Both the position numbers and the translations under genes were made by a program. Below are positions 1 through 4,892 of a stretch of DNA of 5,460 nucleotides, piece by piece. How positions within the stretch are numbered: the first letter of the stretch is position 1; every line of letters starts with the position of its first letter. Origin of the DNA: UBA668 sp031366885 (lineage in GTDB: Bacteria; Actinomycetota; Acidimicrobiia; Acidimicrobiales; Ilumatobacteraceae); the NCBI GenBank assembly GCA_031366885.1, contig JANLPB010000108.1, forward strand, positions 1-5,460, given 5' to 3'. The notes under the pieces were generated by a model that was not told where the DNA came from, made no database searches, and was given only the letters and a program-made list of their open reading frames with translations.

Positions 1-47
1 ATAGAACGTCGGGGTTGGATCTCAGGGAGCGAGGGGAACTCAAAAAG

Positions 48-428
48 ATGGACGACATCAGCGTTGCCATGTTCACGGTTGCGAGCCAAGACGCAGCCAT
101 AGCGTTTTACACACAGAAGCTGGGGTTCGAGCTGCGGGCCGACACCCGCTTCGGACCGAACGGTGAGTATCGGTGGGTCGAGGTGGCCCCGCCCGGATCG
201 CACGCTCGCCTGGCTCTGAACGAGCCGATGGGCGGCACACCCGGCGGCGGTGGCATCGGCGTCGAGACGCCCGATGTGCTGGCCGAGCATCGCCGGCTGA
301 GCGCGATCGGTGGTATCGACCTCGATGCCGAACCGATGGAAACTCCGGGCGCGCCTCTGCTCTTCATGATGCGCGACCCCGACGGCAATAACATCGCCGT
401 CGTCCAGTCGCCTGATCCCGGACTCTGA
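48..428 (+). CDS. VOC-superfamily (glyoxalase/bleomycin-resistance-like) protein
   Basis: A 126-aa single-domain VOC protein, presumably cytoplasmic. What is seen: an N-terminal beta strand and helix with DAAIAFYTQKLGFELR (about residues 15-30), matching the family pattern 'A..FY...LGF', and a C-terminal DPDGNNIAVVQ strand (about 111-121) typical of the second beta-alpha-beta-beta-beta half. The length fits a one-domain member that dimerises. The family binds a divalent metal and includes glyoxalases, dioxygenases and antibiotic-binding proteins, and no substrate can be read from this sequence. The ATG at 48 is preferred: GAGGGG at 31-36 precedes it and the domain begins at once. A TTG at 15 would add 11 unlikely residues. 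The stop overlaps the next start as TGATG, so the two VOC genes are probably translationally coupled. The family call is secure, the specific function is not. Confidence 0.88.
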   Translation: MDDISVAMFTVASQDAAIAFYTQKLGFELRADTRFGPNGEYRWVEVAPPGSHARLALNEPMGGTPGGGGIGVETPDVLAEHRRLSAIGGIDLDAEPMETPGAPLLFMMRDPDGNNIAVVQSPDPGL

Positions 429-919
429 TGGCGAAGACCATGACACCGAAAAGCACTGTCTGCCTGTGGTTCGATCGCGACGCAGTGGATGCGGCAAATT
501 TCTACGCCGCGACCATTCCTGAGAGCTCGGTCGGCGCTGTAATGCGAGCGCCTGGCGACTTCCCCGACGGCAAGGAGGGCGACGTGTTGACGGTGGAGTT
601 CACGGTGGCGGGAATCCCCTGTGTCGGTCTCAACGGAGGACTGGCGTTCAGACAGAGCGAGGCGTTCTCGTTCCAGATCGCCACCGAAGACCAGACCGAG
701 ACCGATCGGCTCTGGAACGCCATCGTCGACAACGGCGGCGAGGAGAGCGCCTGCGGTTGGTGCAAGGACAGGTGGGGCGTCTCGTGGCAGATCACCCCAC
801 GGGCACTGACGGATGGCATGGGGGACCCCGATCGCGCCGCAGCGAAGCGCGTGTTCGATGCGATGATGACGATGCGCAAGATCGACATCGCCGTGATCGA
901 GCAAGCCCGACGGGGCTGA
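428..919 (+). CDS. PhnB-like / 3-demethylubiquinone-9 3-methyltransferase-like VOC protein
   Basis: A 163-aa protein of the PhnB-like branch of the VOC fold (Pfam family named 3-dmu-9_3-mt). Seen: CLWFDRDAVDAANFYAATIP near residues 12-31, a strand GDVLTVEFTVAGIPCVGLNGG (51-71), FSFQIATEDQTETDRLW (80-96) and the family signature CGWCKDRWGVSWQI (109-122), followed by a helix containing RAAAKRVFDAMM typical of the C-terminus. The family name comes from an old annotation, and most members have no proven methyltransferase activity, so the biochemical role is unknown. The start overlaps the stop of the upstream VOC gene by one base (TGATG), which implies one transcript. Similar proteins often occur beside DUF899 or ECF-sigma genes in actinobacteria, and a DUF899 gene lies 130 bp downstream here. 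Confidence 0.9.
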   Translation: MAKTMTPKSTVCLWFDRDAVDAANFYAATIPESSVGAVMRAPGDFPDGKEGDVLTVEFTVAGIPCVGLNGGLAFRQSEAFSFQIATEDQTETDRLWNAIVDNGGEESACGWCKDRWGVSWQITPRALTDGMGDPDRAAAKRVFDAMMTMRKIDIAVIEQARRG

Positions 920-943
920 CCACAACGCCCCGGCTCCGGGCCT

Positions 944-961
944 CGGCGGTGCCTATCGCCG
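944..961 (+). terminator. Short hairpin after the PhnB-like gene
   Basis: CGGCG and CGCCG flank an 8-base loop, 25 bases after the stop at 919. No T-tract follows, so it could slow or end transcription of the VOC pair only weakly. The remaining intergenic DNA (920-1049) shows nothing else that I can name, apart from one copy of the heptamer CGCATAG at 1021-1027. Confidence 0.3.
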
Positions 962-1049
962 CTTGCGTCGTGATGGGATTCGTTGCACCTGTCCATAGTT
1001 CGTACCGTCGCAGCGCCCAACGCATAGACCAGTAGAACGGAAAGATCCC

Positions 1050-1748
1050 ATGCCCCACCTGCCCCTCGTCGCTGCCATCGAACTCGCAGCGAAGAATCCA
1101 ACAACCTTTCCGAATGAGAGCAACAAATACCGCGAAGCGCGTAACGCGTTGCTAGCTGAGGAGATCGACCTCCGCCGTCATCTTTGGCGAGTGGCCGAAC
1201 AGCGACGTCAACTGCCGCCGGGTGGCGCTGTCCGCCAGGATTACGAGTTCGACGGCAAAGACGGGGTGGTGAGACTGTCCGAACTCTTTGGTGCGAACAA
1301 CACACTCATCGTCTACTCAATGATGTACGGCCCGACCCGCGCCGAGGGCTGCCCGATGTGTTCGTCGATGCTCGATGCCTGGGACGGAGAAGCACGACAC
1401 ATTCAACAACGCGCAGCGCTGGCCGTCGTGGCCCGCTCACGAATCGACCGGATCCTCGAGTACGCCACAGAACGTGACTGGACCGGCTTGTCGTTCTACT
1501 CGGATCCGAGCGGCGACTACACGAGCGATTACGTTGGCGAACGCGACGCAGACCGGCCTGCGTATACCGTCTTCCAGAAGGACCCCGATGGCACCGTCCG
1601 TCACTTTTACAGCGGCGAAGGCACCGCTGAGATGGCCGATCCCGGCCAGGATCCGCACTCTGCACCAGACATGAACCCGCTTTGGGTGCTGCTCGACACC
1701 ACCCCCGAAGGGCGTGGCACCGATTGGTACCCCGCGCTCGACGACTGA
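1050..1748 (+). CDS. DUF899 family thioredoxin-like protein
   Basis: A 232-aa protein matching the DUF899 family, a thioredoxin-fold group of unknown substrate. Seen in order: an N-terminal helix YREARNALLAEEIDLRRH (27-44) with QRRQLPPGG (51-59), the family's typical opening; DYEFDGKDGVVRLSELF (64-80); a strand LIVYSMMYGP (86-95); and a CPMC motif (C101, C104) where thioredoxins carry CxxC. The C-terminal part (DRPAYTVFQKDPDGTVRHFYS, 168-188, then DMNPLWVLLDTTPEGRGTDWYP) is also usual for the family. The paired cysteines suggest redox activity, but that is inference. ACGGAAAGA at 1037-1045 serves as a ribosome site before the ATG at 1050. The gene probably has its own transcript, because a short hairpin (CGGCG/CGCCG, 944-961) lies between it and the VOC pair. 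It converges on the VapC gene whose stop lies at 1939. Confidence 0.9.
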   Translation: MPHLPLVAAIELAAKNPTTFPNESNKYREARNALLAEEIDLRRHLWRVAEQRRQLPPGGAVRQDYEFDGKDGVVRLSELFGANNTLIVYSMMYGPTRAEGCPMCSSMLDAWDGEARHIQQRAALAVVARSRIDRILEYATERDWTGLSFYSDPSGDYTSDYVGERDADRPAYTVFQKDPDGTVRHFYSGEGTAEMADPGQDPHSAPDMNPLWVLLDTTPEGRGTDWYPALDD

Positions 1749-1809
1749 ACGCCTGCCCAGCCAGCCGGGGACAAGAGAATTCAGTCTGTTCGATGCGTCG
1801 CTCCCGAAA

Positions 1810-1845
1810 ATGGCATTGACCCCAGGCCGATGCGCCGAGTGCCAT
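1810..1845. repeat. Imperfect hairpin in the convergent intergenic region
   Basis: ATGGCA (1810-1815) and TGCCAT (1840-1845) form a 6-bp inverted repeat with a 24-base loop, between the convergent DUF899 and vapC ends. It could act as a weak bidirectional terminator. There is no T-tract on either side. Confidence 0.25.
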
Positions 1846-1878
1846 GAGTCGCCGTTCGAGGTCGGACCGACCCATAAG

Positions 1879-1933
1879 CGCATAGTGTCACGCGAACACA
1901 CCCCAGCTGGCCAAGCACTACGGCAGCTATGCG
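1879..1933 (-). repeat. Dyad immediately downstream of vapC (AbrB-type pair), containing a repeat relic
   Basis: CGCATAG (1879-1885) and CTATGCG (1927-1933) are perfect inverted arms separated by 41 bases, and the distal arm ends 5 bases from the vapC stop. TAGTG (1883-1887) and CACTA (1916-1920) give a second, competing pairing. Inside, 1914-1931 matches 15 of 18 bases of the repeat copy at 5198-5215, with core ACGGCAG. It may be a terminator or the end of a cassette-like repeat. The same arm sequence recurs as a palindrome at 5108-5122. Confidence 0.4.
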
Positions 1934-1938
1934 TCGGG

Positions 1939-2331
1939 TCAAGGTTCCATCCGGGTCACGGTGGTGACGCGATCGATGGCCTTGTCGAACGAGGCAATCG
2001 TGCCGACGCCGGCGGTCTCCGCACATGCAACGAGGTACGCCTCGGCGAAGTCCAGCCGATCGACTTCGTAGACCTCGATGGCGCGAAGCAGGAGTGCGGG
2101 GTCGACGGTGATCATCGAGCGCATGGCAATGAGCGACCGCATCGCGGTGGCGACCTGGTCGCGAGGGGCCTTGTAGAACGACTCGAGGACATACACGGTT
2201 TCGGCGACGATCAAGTCGGCCAGATATAACTCGGGTTGGCTGGCGAGGAAGGCGGTGGCTCGCTTGGCCATCGCTGGCGGGTCACCTGTGAGGTGCCTGA
2301 CGAGGATGTTTGTGTCGACGAACGCTGTCAT
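1939..2331 (-). CDS. vapC: VapC-type PIN-domain toxin (partner of AbrB-type antitoxin)
   Basis: A 130-aa PIN-domain ribonuclease, the toxin half of a type II toxin-antitoxin pair. Seen: FVDTNILVRHL with catalytic D6; ADLIVAETVYVLE with E44; RLDFAEAYLVACAE with D94; ASFDKAID with D116. These give the full acidic quartet for Mg-dependent RNA cleavage. Known VapC enzymes cut initiator tRNA, other tRNAs or rRNA loops, and the target here cannot be read. The ATG at 2331 is chosen because it overlaps the antitoxin stop as ATGA (4 nt) and gives a canonical N-terminus, while a longer in-frame version would add 17 non-family residues. Expression is expected to depend on coupling to the upstream antitoxin. 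The protein looks intact, with normal length for the family. A dyad and repeat relic follow the stop. Confidence 0.93.
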   Translation of the reverse strand: MTAFVDTNILVRHLTGDPPAMAKRATAFLASQPELYLADLIVAETVYVLESFYKAPRDQVATAMRSLIAMRSMITVDPALLLRAIEVYEVDRLDFAEAYLVACAETAGVGTIASFDKAIDRVTTVTRMEP

Positions 2332-2576
2332 AGGCGTGTGTCCGCGCGGGCCGAGCGTGTCGTGCGGATGACGTCGTCCCACGCTGCGTTGCGTCGGGCC
2401 GCCGGGACCTTGATCGTTCCGGCCAGCGACAGGAAGTCCGGAGTGCGCGCGAGCACGGCACGGTTGCCCTCCACGCGGAAGACCACATTGTCTCCCTCAC
2501 CGATCCCGAGCGCGTCACGGACCGACTTCGGGACCGTGATCTGACCCTTCGAGCTCATCTTCGCTGCGATATCCAT
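2328..2576 (-). CDS. vapB: AbrB/MazE-type (SpoVT-AbrB) antitoxin
   Basis: An 82-aa antitoxin with an N-terminal swapped-hairpin AbrB DNA-binding domain: MSSKGQITVPKSVRDALGIGEGDNVVF (7-33) then RVEGNRAVLAR (34-44). The C-terminal half (about 45-82, rich in R and A) would be the disordered arm that blocks the toxin. Two start codons are close together, a GTG at 2579 and an ATG at 2576. The ATG is preferred because the ribosome site AAGGAG (2587-2582) then sits 5 bases away, and only 2 from the GTG. The stop overlaps the toxin start as ATGA. The family normally represses its own promoter, and a 24-bp dyad plus a 13-bp dyad lie exactly over the presumed promoter (2584-2632). Confidence 0.92.
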   Translation of the reverse strand: MDIAAKMSSKGQITVPKSVRDALGIGEGDNVVFRVEGNRAVLARTPDFLSLAGTIKVPAARRNAAWDDVIRTTRSARADTRL

Positions 2577-2583
2577 CACATCT

Positions 2584-2632
2584 CCTTACTCATAGCTGCA
2601 TGTAAGGATAGCGCACCCTGAGACAGAGTCTC
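2584..2632 (-). promoter_or_regulatory. Promoter and operator dyads of the AbrB-type vapBC pair
   Basis: On the minus strand TATCCT (2610-2605) is a plausible -10, and GAGACT (2632-2627) lies 16 bases upstream as a weak -35. Two dyads cover the promoter. GAGAC-AGA-GTCTC (2620-2632) is perfect. CCTTAC (2584-2589) and GTAAGG (2602-2607) are symmetric around a central AGCT (2594-2597). The second dyad spans the -10 and the ribosome site. This is the arrangement expected for autoregulation by the VapBC complex. Promoter assignment is inference, the symmetry is seen. Confidence 0.5.
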
Positions 2633-2647
2633 CGCCACCGCTCGTAG

Positions 2648-2688
2648 TGCCCGATGCGGCGCCCTATGTCCAGCGAGCAGAGCGGCAG
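2648..2688 (+). repeat. Dispersed intergenic repeat, copy A
   Basis: This 41-base segment matches 5170-5210 without gaps at 34 of 41 positions. Shared blocks are TGCCCGAT, then GGCGC, then TGTCCAGCGAGCAG, then CGGCAG, with the differences confined to short clusters between blocks. It lies between the two vapBC pairs, upstream of the promoter of the AbrB-type pair. It is not coding. See the finding on the repeat family for interpretation. Confidence 0.7.
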
Positions 2689-2703
2689 CTCGGCGTTATC
2701 TCG

Positions 2704-2756
2704 CAGCTGACCAAGTGGTTCAGCTGGACCGCCCAGTTCGGCAGATCTGGGCGGTC
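2704..2756 (-). terminator. Two abutting hairpins downstream of vapC (RHH-type pair)
   Basis: Hairpin 1 pairs GACCGCCCAG (2727-2736) with CTGGGCGGTC (2747-2756), a perfect 10-bp stem with a 10-base loop, 10 bases after the vapC stop at 2767. Hairpin 2 pairs CAGCTGACC (2704-2712) with GGTTCAGCTG (2717-2726), a 9-bp stem with one bulged T and a 4-base loop. The two stems touch with no spacer. There is no T-tract, so if this is a terminator it is of the GC-stem type seen in actinobacteria. It may instead be a structured recombination or repeat site. Confidence 0.55.
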
Positions 2757-2766
2757 GATCTCGCGG

Positions 2767-3165
2767 TCAGAAGACCAGGACGTCGACTGCACAGCGGATG
2801 CCGGGCGCTCGGGCGAGTCGAGCGTCAGCCGTTACGAGTGGGCACGAGAGGCCTTCGGCAAGCGCAACGTAGGTGGCGTCATATGGGGTCACGTTCGATC
2901 GCAGTTCGTAGGCCCGGATCATCAGCGGGCCGGTCGGAAAGCGGGCGATCGGGAGTGAAAGCAAGTCATCGACTGCTGATCGGAATCGTCGCGCGGTGAG
3001 GTCTCCACCGCGCCAGCGTCGGCGGAGGACGGAGACGGTCTCGACGTCAACGAGGTCCGGCGAGGACCACTGCGAGGCGGCAGCGATCCGGGCGCGCGCG
3101 GCGCGTCCGGCTTGCCCGTCGTCGCCGACCACATTGGCGAGCACCGACGCGTCGATCACTATCAA
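2767..3165 (-). CDS. vapC: VapC-type PIN-domain toxin (partner of RHH antitoxin), TTG start
   Basis: A 132-aa PIN-domain ribonuclease. Seen: MIVIDASVLANVV with D5, DLVDVETVSVLRRR with E42, VTPYDATYVALAE with D96, LVTADARLAR with D114. All four acidic positions are present, so the enzyme should be active. The TPYDATYVALAE and TADARLAR motifs are characteristic of the VapC group that partners with FitA/RHH antitoxins. The start is read as TTG at 3165, overlapping the antitoxin stop as TTGA (4 nt), with GAGGAG 11 bases upstream. A GTG two codons later is the only near alternative and would also keep D5. A rare start codon plus overlap would keep toxin output below antitoxin output. The RNA target is unknown. 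A strong double hairpin follows the stop. Confidence 0.92.
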   Translation of the reverse strand: MIVIDASVLANVVGDDGQAGRAARARIAAASQWSSPDLVDVETVSVLRRRWRGGDLTARRFRSAVDDLLSLPIARFPTGPLMIRAYELRSNVTPYDATYVALAEGLSCPLVTADARLARAPGIRCAVDVLVF

Positions 3166-3392
3166 CTGTCGCCGCGCTCCTCGTCGAGGTCAGCGACGGC
3201 TCGTTCAAGGCCCACGCGCCCACCGTTCCGGCGAGCGATGCGCGCAAGCACGTCGTCCATTGTGGGCATCGATGCCAATCGTGTGAGTTCAGTGGCCAGG
3301 AACTGCTGAAGTGACTGCCCTGCCGACTCGGCGCGGCGCTGCAGGCTCGCGTGCACGTCGTCGGGCAGATCGCGTACTAATACATTCGGCAT
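3162..3392 (-). CDS. vapB: FitA/VapB-type ribbon-helix-helix antitoxin
   Basis: A 76-aa antitoxin. Residues 2-40 (PNVLVRDLPDDVHASLQRRAESAGQ, then SLQQFLATELTRLA) form a ribbon-helix-helix: strand NVLVRDL, helix 1 DDVHASLQRRAE, turn, helix 2 SLQQFLATELTRLA. It closely follows the FitA-like VapB pattern. The remaining residues (41-76, acidic at the end with DLDEERGDS) would wrap the toxin active site. The ATG at 3392 is the natural start for the strand. No convincing ribosome site precedes it, but a -10-like CAGAAT lies 6 bases upstream, which fits a leaderless message. The 3' end overlaps the toxin TTG. The IS110 element ends about 55 bp upstream, so the native promoter seems to be spared. Confidence 0.92.
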   Translation of the reverse strand: MPNVLVRDLPDDVHASLQRRAESAGQSLQQFLATELTRLASMPTMDDVLARIARRNGGRVGLERAVADLDEERGDS

Positions 3393-3427
3393 GCTTGCAT
3401 TCTGCTATCAAATCGACCAGAACACAA
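3393..3427 (-). promoter_or_regulatory. Putative leaderless promoter of the RHH-type vapBC pair
   Basis: On the minus strand TTGTGT (3427-3422) and CAGAAT (3404-3399) are separated by 17 bases. The -10 ends 6 bases before the ATG, so transcription would start at or next to the start codon. The small dyads ATGC-TT-GCAT (3391-3400) and GCA-TTC-TGC (3397-3405) overlap the start and the -10 and could be antitoxin binding sites. This is inferred from spacing only. Confidence 0.35.
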
Positions 3428-3510
3428 CCACGGCTTGGTGCCAGATCGATCCCTCTTTGTGTCAAGTGGCTTCTTTCGAGGTGCCGCGGACGCGCTAGGT
3501 GGAGCCCGTG

Positions 3511-3523
3511 CAACGGCGCGTTG
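3511..3523 (-). terminator. Small hairpin in the IS110 right end
   Basis: CAACG (3511-3515) and CGTTG (3519-3523) form a perfect 5-bp stem with a 3-base loop, just after the ancestral tail stop at 3530. It may end the transposase message or be part of the element's structured right end. Confidence 0.3.
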
Positions 3524-3529
3524 GCGGGT

Positions 3530-3637
3530 TTAAGGTTTGCTTTGGGTCCGGGAGTGACCTTTTCCGAAGTGCCGGGTGCCAGGGTTTTGCCGGCCGCGCT
3601 GGATGTGAGAGTCGTTCCCTGATTGTCCTCCCGGGCC
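3530..3637 (-). pseudogene. Out-of-frame remnant of the transposase C-terminal tail
   Basis: Directly after the TAG at 3639-3637, a frame shifted by one base encodes 35 residues starting GPGGQSGNDSHI and ending GHSRTQSKP, with a TAA at 3532-3530. From memory, many actinobacterial relatives of this transposase carry a hydrophilic tail with a GPGGQ.GNDS motif after the last helix. The simplest reading is that a single-base indel near 3640 cut off the tail. The tail is outside the catalytic domains, so the enzyme may still work. Confidence 0.5.
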
Positions 3638-4662
3638 TACTTGCTCCCGAGATCAGCTTGGAGTTGGCGGTAGACGCGGTCGGAGATCTGGCGCTTCAAC
3701 GCACGCCTCGCTTCGCGTGGTGTTTTGCCCTCGGCGATCTTGCGGTCGTAGTAGGCGCGGCCCTCGCTGTGCGCGTGTCGGATCTGGGTGACTGCGATCA
3801 TGTGGATCGCATGGTTCAACGTCCGGTTCCCTCGACGCGACAACCGATGCACCGTGCGACCCGACGAGGAGAACTCGACCGGCGCTGTGCCGTTGTACGC
3901 GGCGTAATGCCCGGGTGTCGGGAACCGTGTGATGTCACCGGTGTAACCAATCAGCATCCCGGCCAGGATCGGACCGACCCCGAAGATCCCCGGCAGCGAC
4001 GTCCCCGACGCGATCACTTCGGTGGTGATGCGTTGCTTGTTGCGTCCTGCGCGTTCGTCGAGCATGACGATCTCGCTCAACGTGTCGTACGCGAGGTCGA
4101 GTCGTTGACGCTGCGCAGCCGTGGTCGGTGTGATGTCGAGCAGGACCTGTTCGGCCTGCTTGACCACGATTTCTTTGCGGATCCCACCCGGCACCAACTC
4201 TGCGACCAGCGCATGCAACCGGCAACACGCGCGGCTCTTCGCGCGGCTCGTGTCCAACTGGGCTTTCGCGAGCAGCCGCAGAATCGTGACGTGATCCTCG
4301 ACGCGGACCTGGGCCAGCGAAGGGGCGCGTAGCGCGGCGACAGCGACAGCGCGGGCGTCGTTGGCGTCGTTCTTCGTCGACTTGCCCGAGCCCAACAGTC
4401 GCACCCGCGACGACAACGTCGCGGGCACATCCACCACCTGTTCACCGCGAGCAACGAGCTGCTGGGCAAGCAGATAGCCCAGACCACCCGCTGATTCGAT
4501 CGCCCACGAACGACACTCGAACGGCGCTGCCCAGGTGAGCAGATCCGACACCTGAGCGGAGTTCGTTCGCACCTCGAGCCGAGCAAGCTCGGTCTCGCGT
4601 TCATCGATCGCGCACGCCGCGTGGAGCAGCTTGTGCGGATCGATCCCAATGATTACTGCCAT
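3637..4662 (-). CDS. IS110-family transposase (DEDD plus serine recombinase)
   Basis: A 341-aa transposase. Seen: an N-terminal RuvC-like DEDD domain with GIDPHK (D8), WAIESAGG (E56), and STKNDANDARAVAVAALR (D99, D102); a central coiled region (about 130-215); and a C-terminal Transposase_20 part with GIFGVGPILAGMLIGYTGDITRF (226-247) and YNGTAPVEFSSSGRTVHRLSRRGNRTLNHAIHMIAVTQIRH (256-296), whose serine cluster at 265-267 holds the presumed catalytic Ser. IS110 enzymes use a bridge RNA to join donor and target without strand-staggered duplication. The ATG at 4662 is supported by a perfect AGGAGG (4676-4671) 8 bases upstream. An open frame back to 4851 runs through the non-coding end and is rejected. 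The protein ends DLGSK then TAG, and one base out of frame the DNA continues with a plausible tail, suggesting a late frameshift. Confidence 0.93.
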   Translation of the reverse strand: MAVIIGIDPHKLLHAACAIDERETELARLEVRTNSAQVSDLLTWAAPFECRSWAIESAGGLGYLLAQQLVARGEQVVDVPATLSSRVRLLGSGKSTKNDANDARAVAVAALRAPSLAQVRVEDHVTILRLLAKAQLDTSRAKSRACCRLHALVAELVPGGIRKEIVVKQAEQVLLDITPTTAAQRQRLDLAYDTLSEIVMLDERAGRNKQRITTEVIASGTSLPGIFGVGPILAGMLIGYTGDITRFPTPGHYAAYNGTAPVEFSSSGRTVHRLSRRGNRTLNHAIHMIAVTQIRHAHSEGRAYYDRKIAEGKTPREARRALKRQISDRVYRQLQADLGSK

Positions 4663-4670
4663 CACAGTTC

Positions 4671-4676
4671 CCTCCT
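4671..4676 (-). promoter_or_regulatory. Consensus ribosome binding site of the transposase
   Basis: The minus strand reads AGGAGG 8 bases before the ATG at 4662. This fixes the start against the longer open frame that begins near 4851. Confidence 0.85.
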
Positions 4677-4850
4677 GAGAGTTGATGGGGAACCGCGGTG
4701 GGCACTCCTGGTTGAAGATCTCCTGCGCGCCTCTTTCGAGCCACACCACGGCCGATTCACCCGGCAGCTGGCACCTCGTTAGAAAGCCAACCCGCAGGCG
4801 GCAGGCAGTTCTTGAGCCAGACCACCGGACGAACCGAAACGCTACGAACA
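4672..4850 (-). ncRNA. Candidate IS110 bridge RNA in the transposase 5' non-coding end
   Basis: IS110-group elements encode a bridge RNA of roughly 180 nt upstream of the transposase, with one loop matching the target and one matching the donor ends. Here about 200 bp precede the transposase ATG and hold no gene. Structure seen on the minus strand: GCCG/CGGC with a 7-base loop (4751-4765), enclosed by GCCA/TGGC (4740-4743, 4769-4772); CTC-GAAA-GAG with a GNRA loop (4731-4740); and CCG/CGG (4792-4801). The stretch AAAGAGG (4736-4730) recurs in the right end (3458-3452), as expected for a donor guide. RNA ends are not defined, and expression is inferred from the family. Confidence 0.42.
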
Positions 4851-4892
4851 AGCCGCAACGCCATCAAGATCATCAACCAGGCAGCTCTGGCG

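Larger units (their letters stand above)
3448..4867 (-). mobile_element. IS110-family insertion sequence (ends approximate)
   Basis: The element comprises the transposase gene and its two non-coding ends. The family usually lacks terminal inverted repeats and target duplications, so the ends cannot be fixed from one copy. The right end (low coordinate) is placed near 3446-3458: on the minus strand TTGACA (3465-3460) lies just inside, as expected for the -35 half that becomes a promoter in the circular IS110 intermediate. The left end lies between the hypothetical gene stop (4893) and about 4840. GATC occurs at both candidate edges (4868-4871 and 3448-3451). The implied size of about 1.4 kb is normal. 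On this reading the element split a hairpin whose arms GCCAGA (3440-3445) and TCTGGC (4886-4891) now flank it. Confidence 0.65.

Noticed and set aside
15..47. TTG start giving an 11-residue extension of the first VOC protein
   Set aside because: The extra residues are unlike the family, and the ATG at 48 has a GAGGGG upstream and begins the domain.
1012..1021. GCCCAAC at 1015-1021 as an integron inverse core site
   Set aside because: No matching GTTRRRY core follows at a suitable distance, so it is not supported as attC.
502..1305. Long minus-strand open frames across the VOC, PhnB and DUF899 genes
   Set aside because: These are high-GC shadows of well-supported plus-strand genes, and their translations show no family motifs.
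1825..1838. GGCCGATGCGCCG as another copy of the TGCCCGAT repeat block
   Set aside because: Only about ten bases agree, the second block is at the wrong distance, and GC-rich chance similarity is likely.
1714..2229. Plus-strand open frame across the DUF899 end and vapC
   Set aside because: It overlaps two convincing genes and the dyad between them, and its composition fits a shadow.
2332..2382. Longer N-terminus for the AbrB-partnered VapC
   Set aside because: The canonical PIN start MTAFVDTN matches the ATGA overlap with the antitoxin, and the extra residues are not family-like.
3452..3465. Outward promoter from the IS110 right end driving the RHH-type vapBC pair
   Set aside because: TTGACA points toward vapB, but no -10-like sequence lies 16-18 bases beyond it in the flank.
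3499..4332. 277-residue plus-strand open frame opposite the transposase
   Set aside because: It lies antisense to the catalytic domains of a clear IS110 transposase and has an arginine/cysteine-rich translation with no recognisable domain.
4663..4851. Open frame extending the IS110 transposase by 63 residues upstream
   Set aside because: The extension lacks family similarity, is rich in R and C, covers the hairpin-rich non-coding end, and the internal ATG at 4662 has a perfect AGGAGG site.
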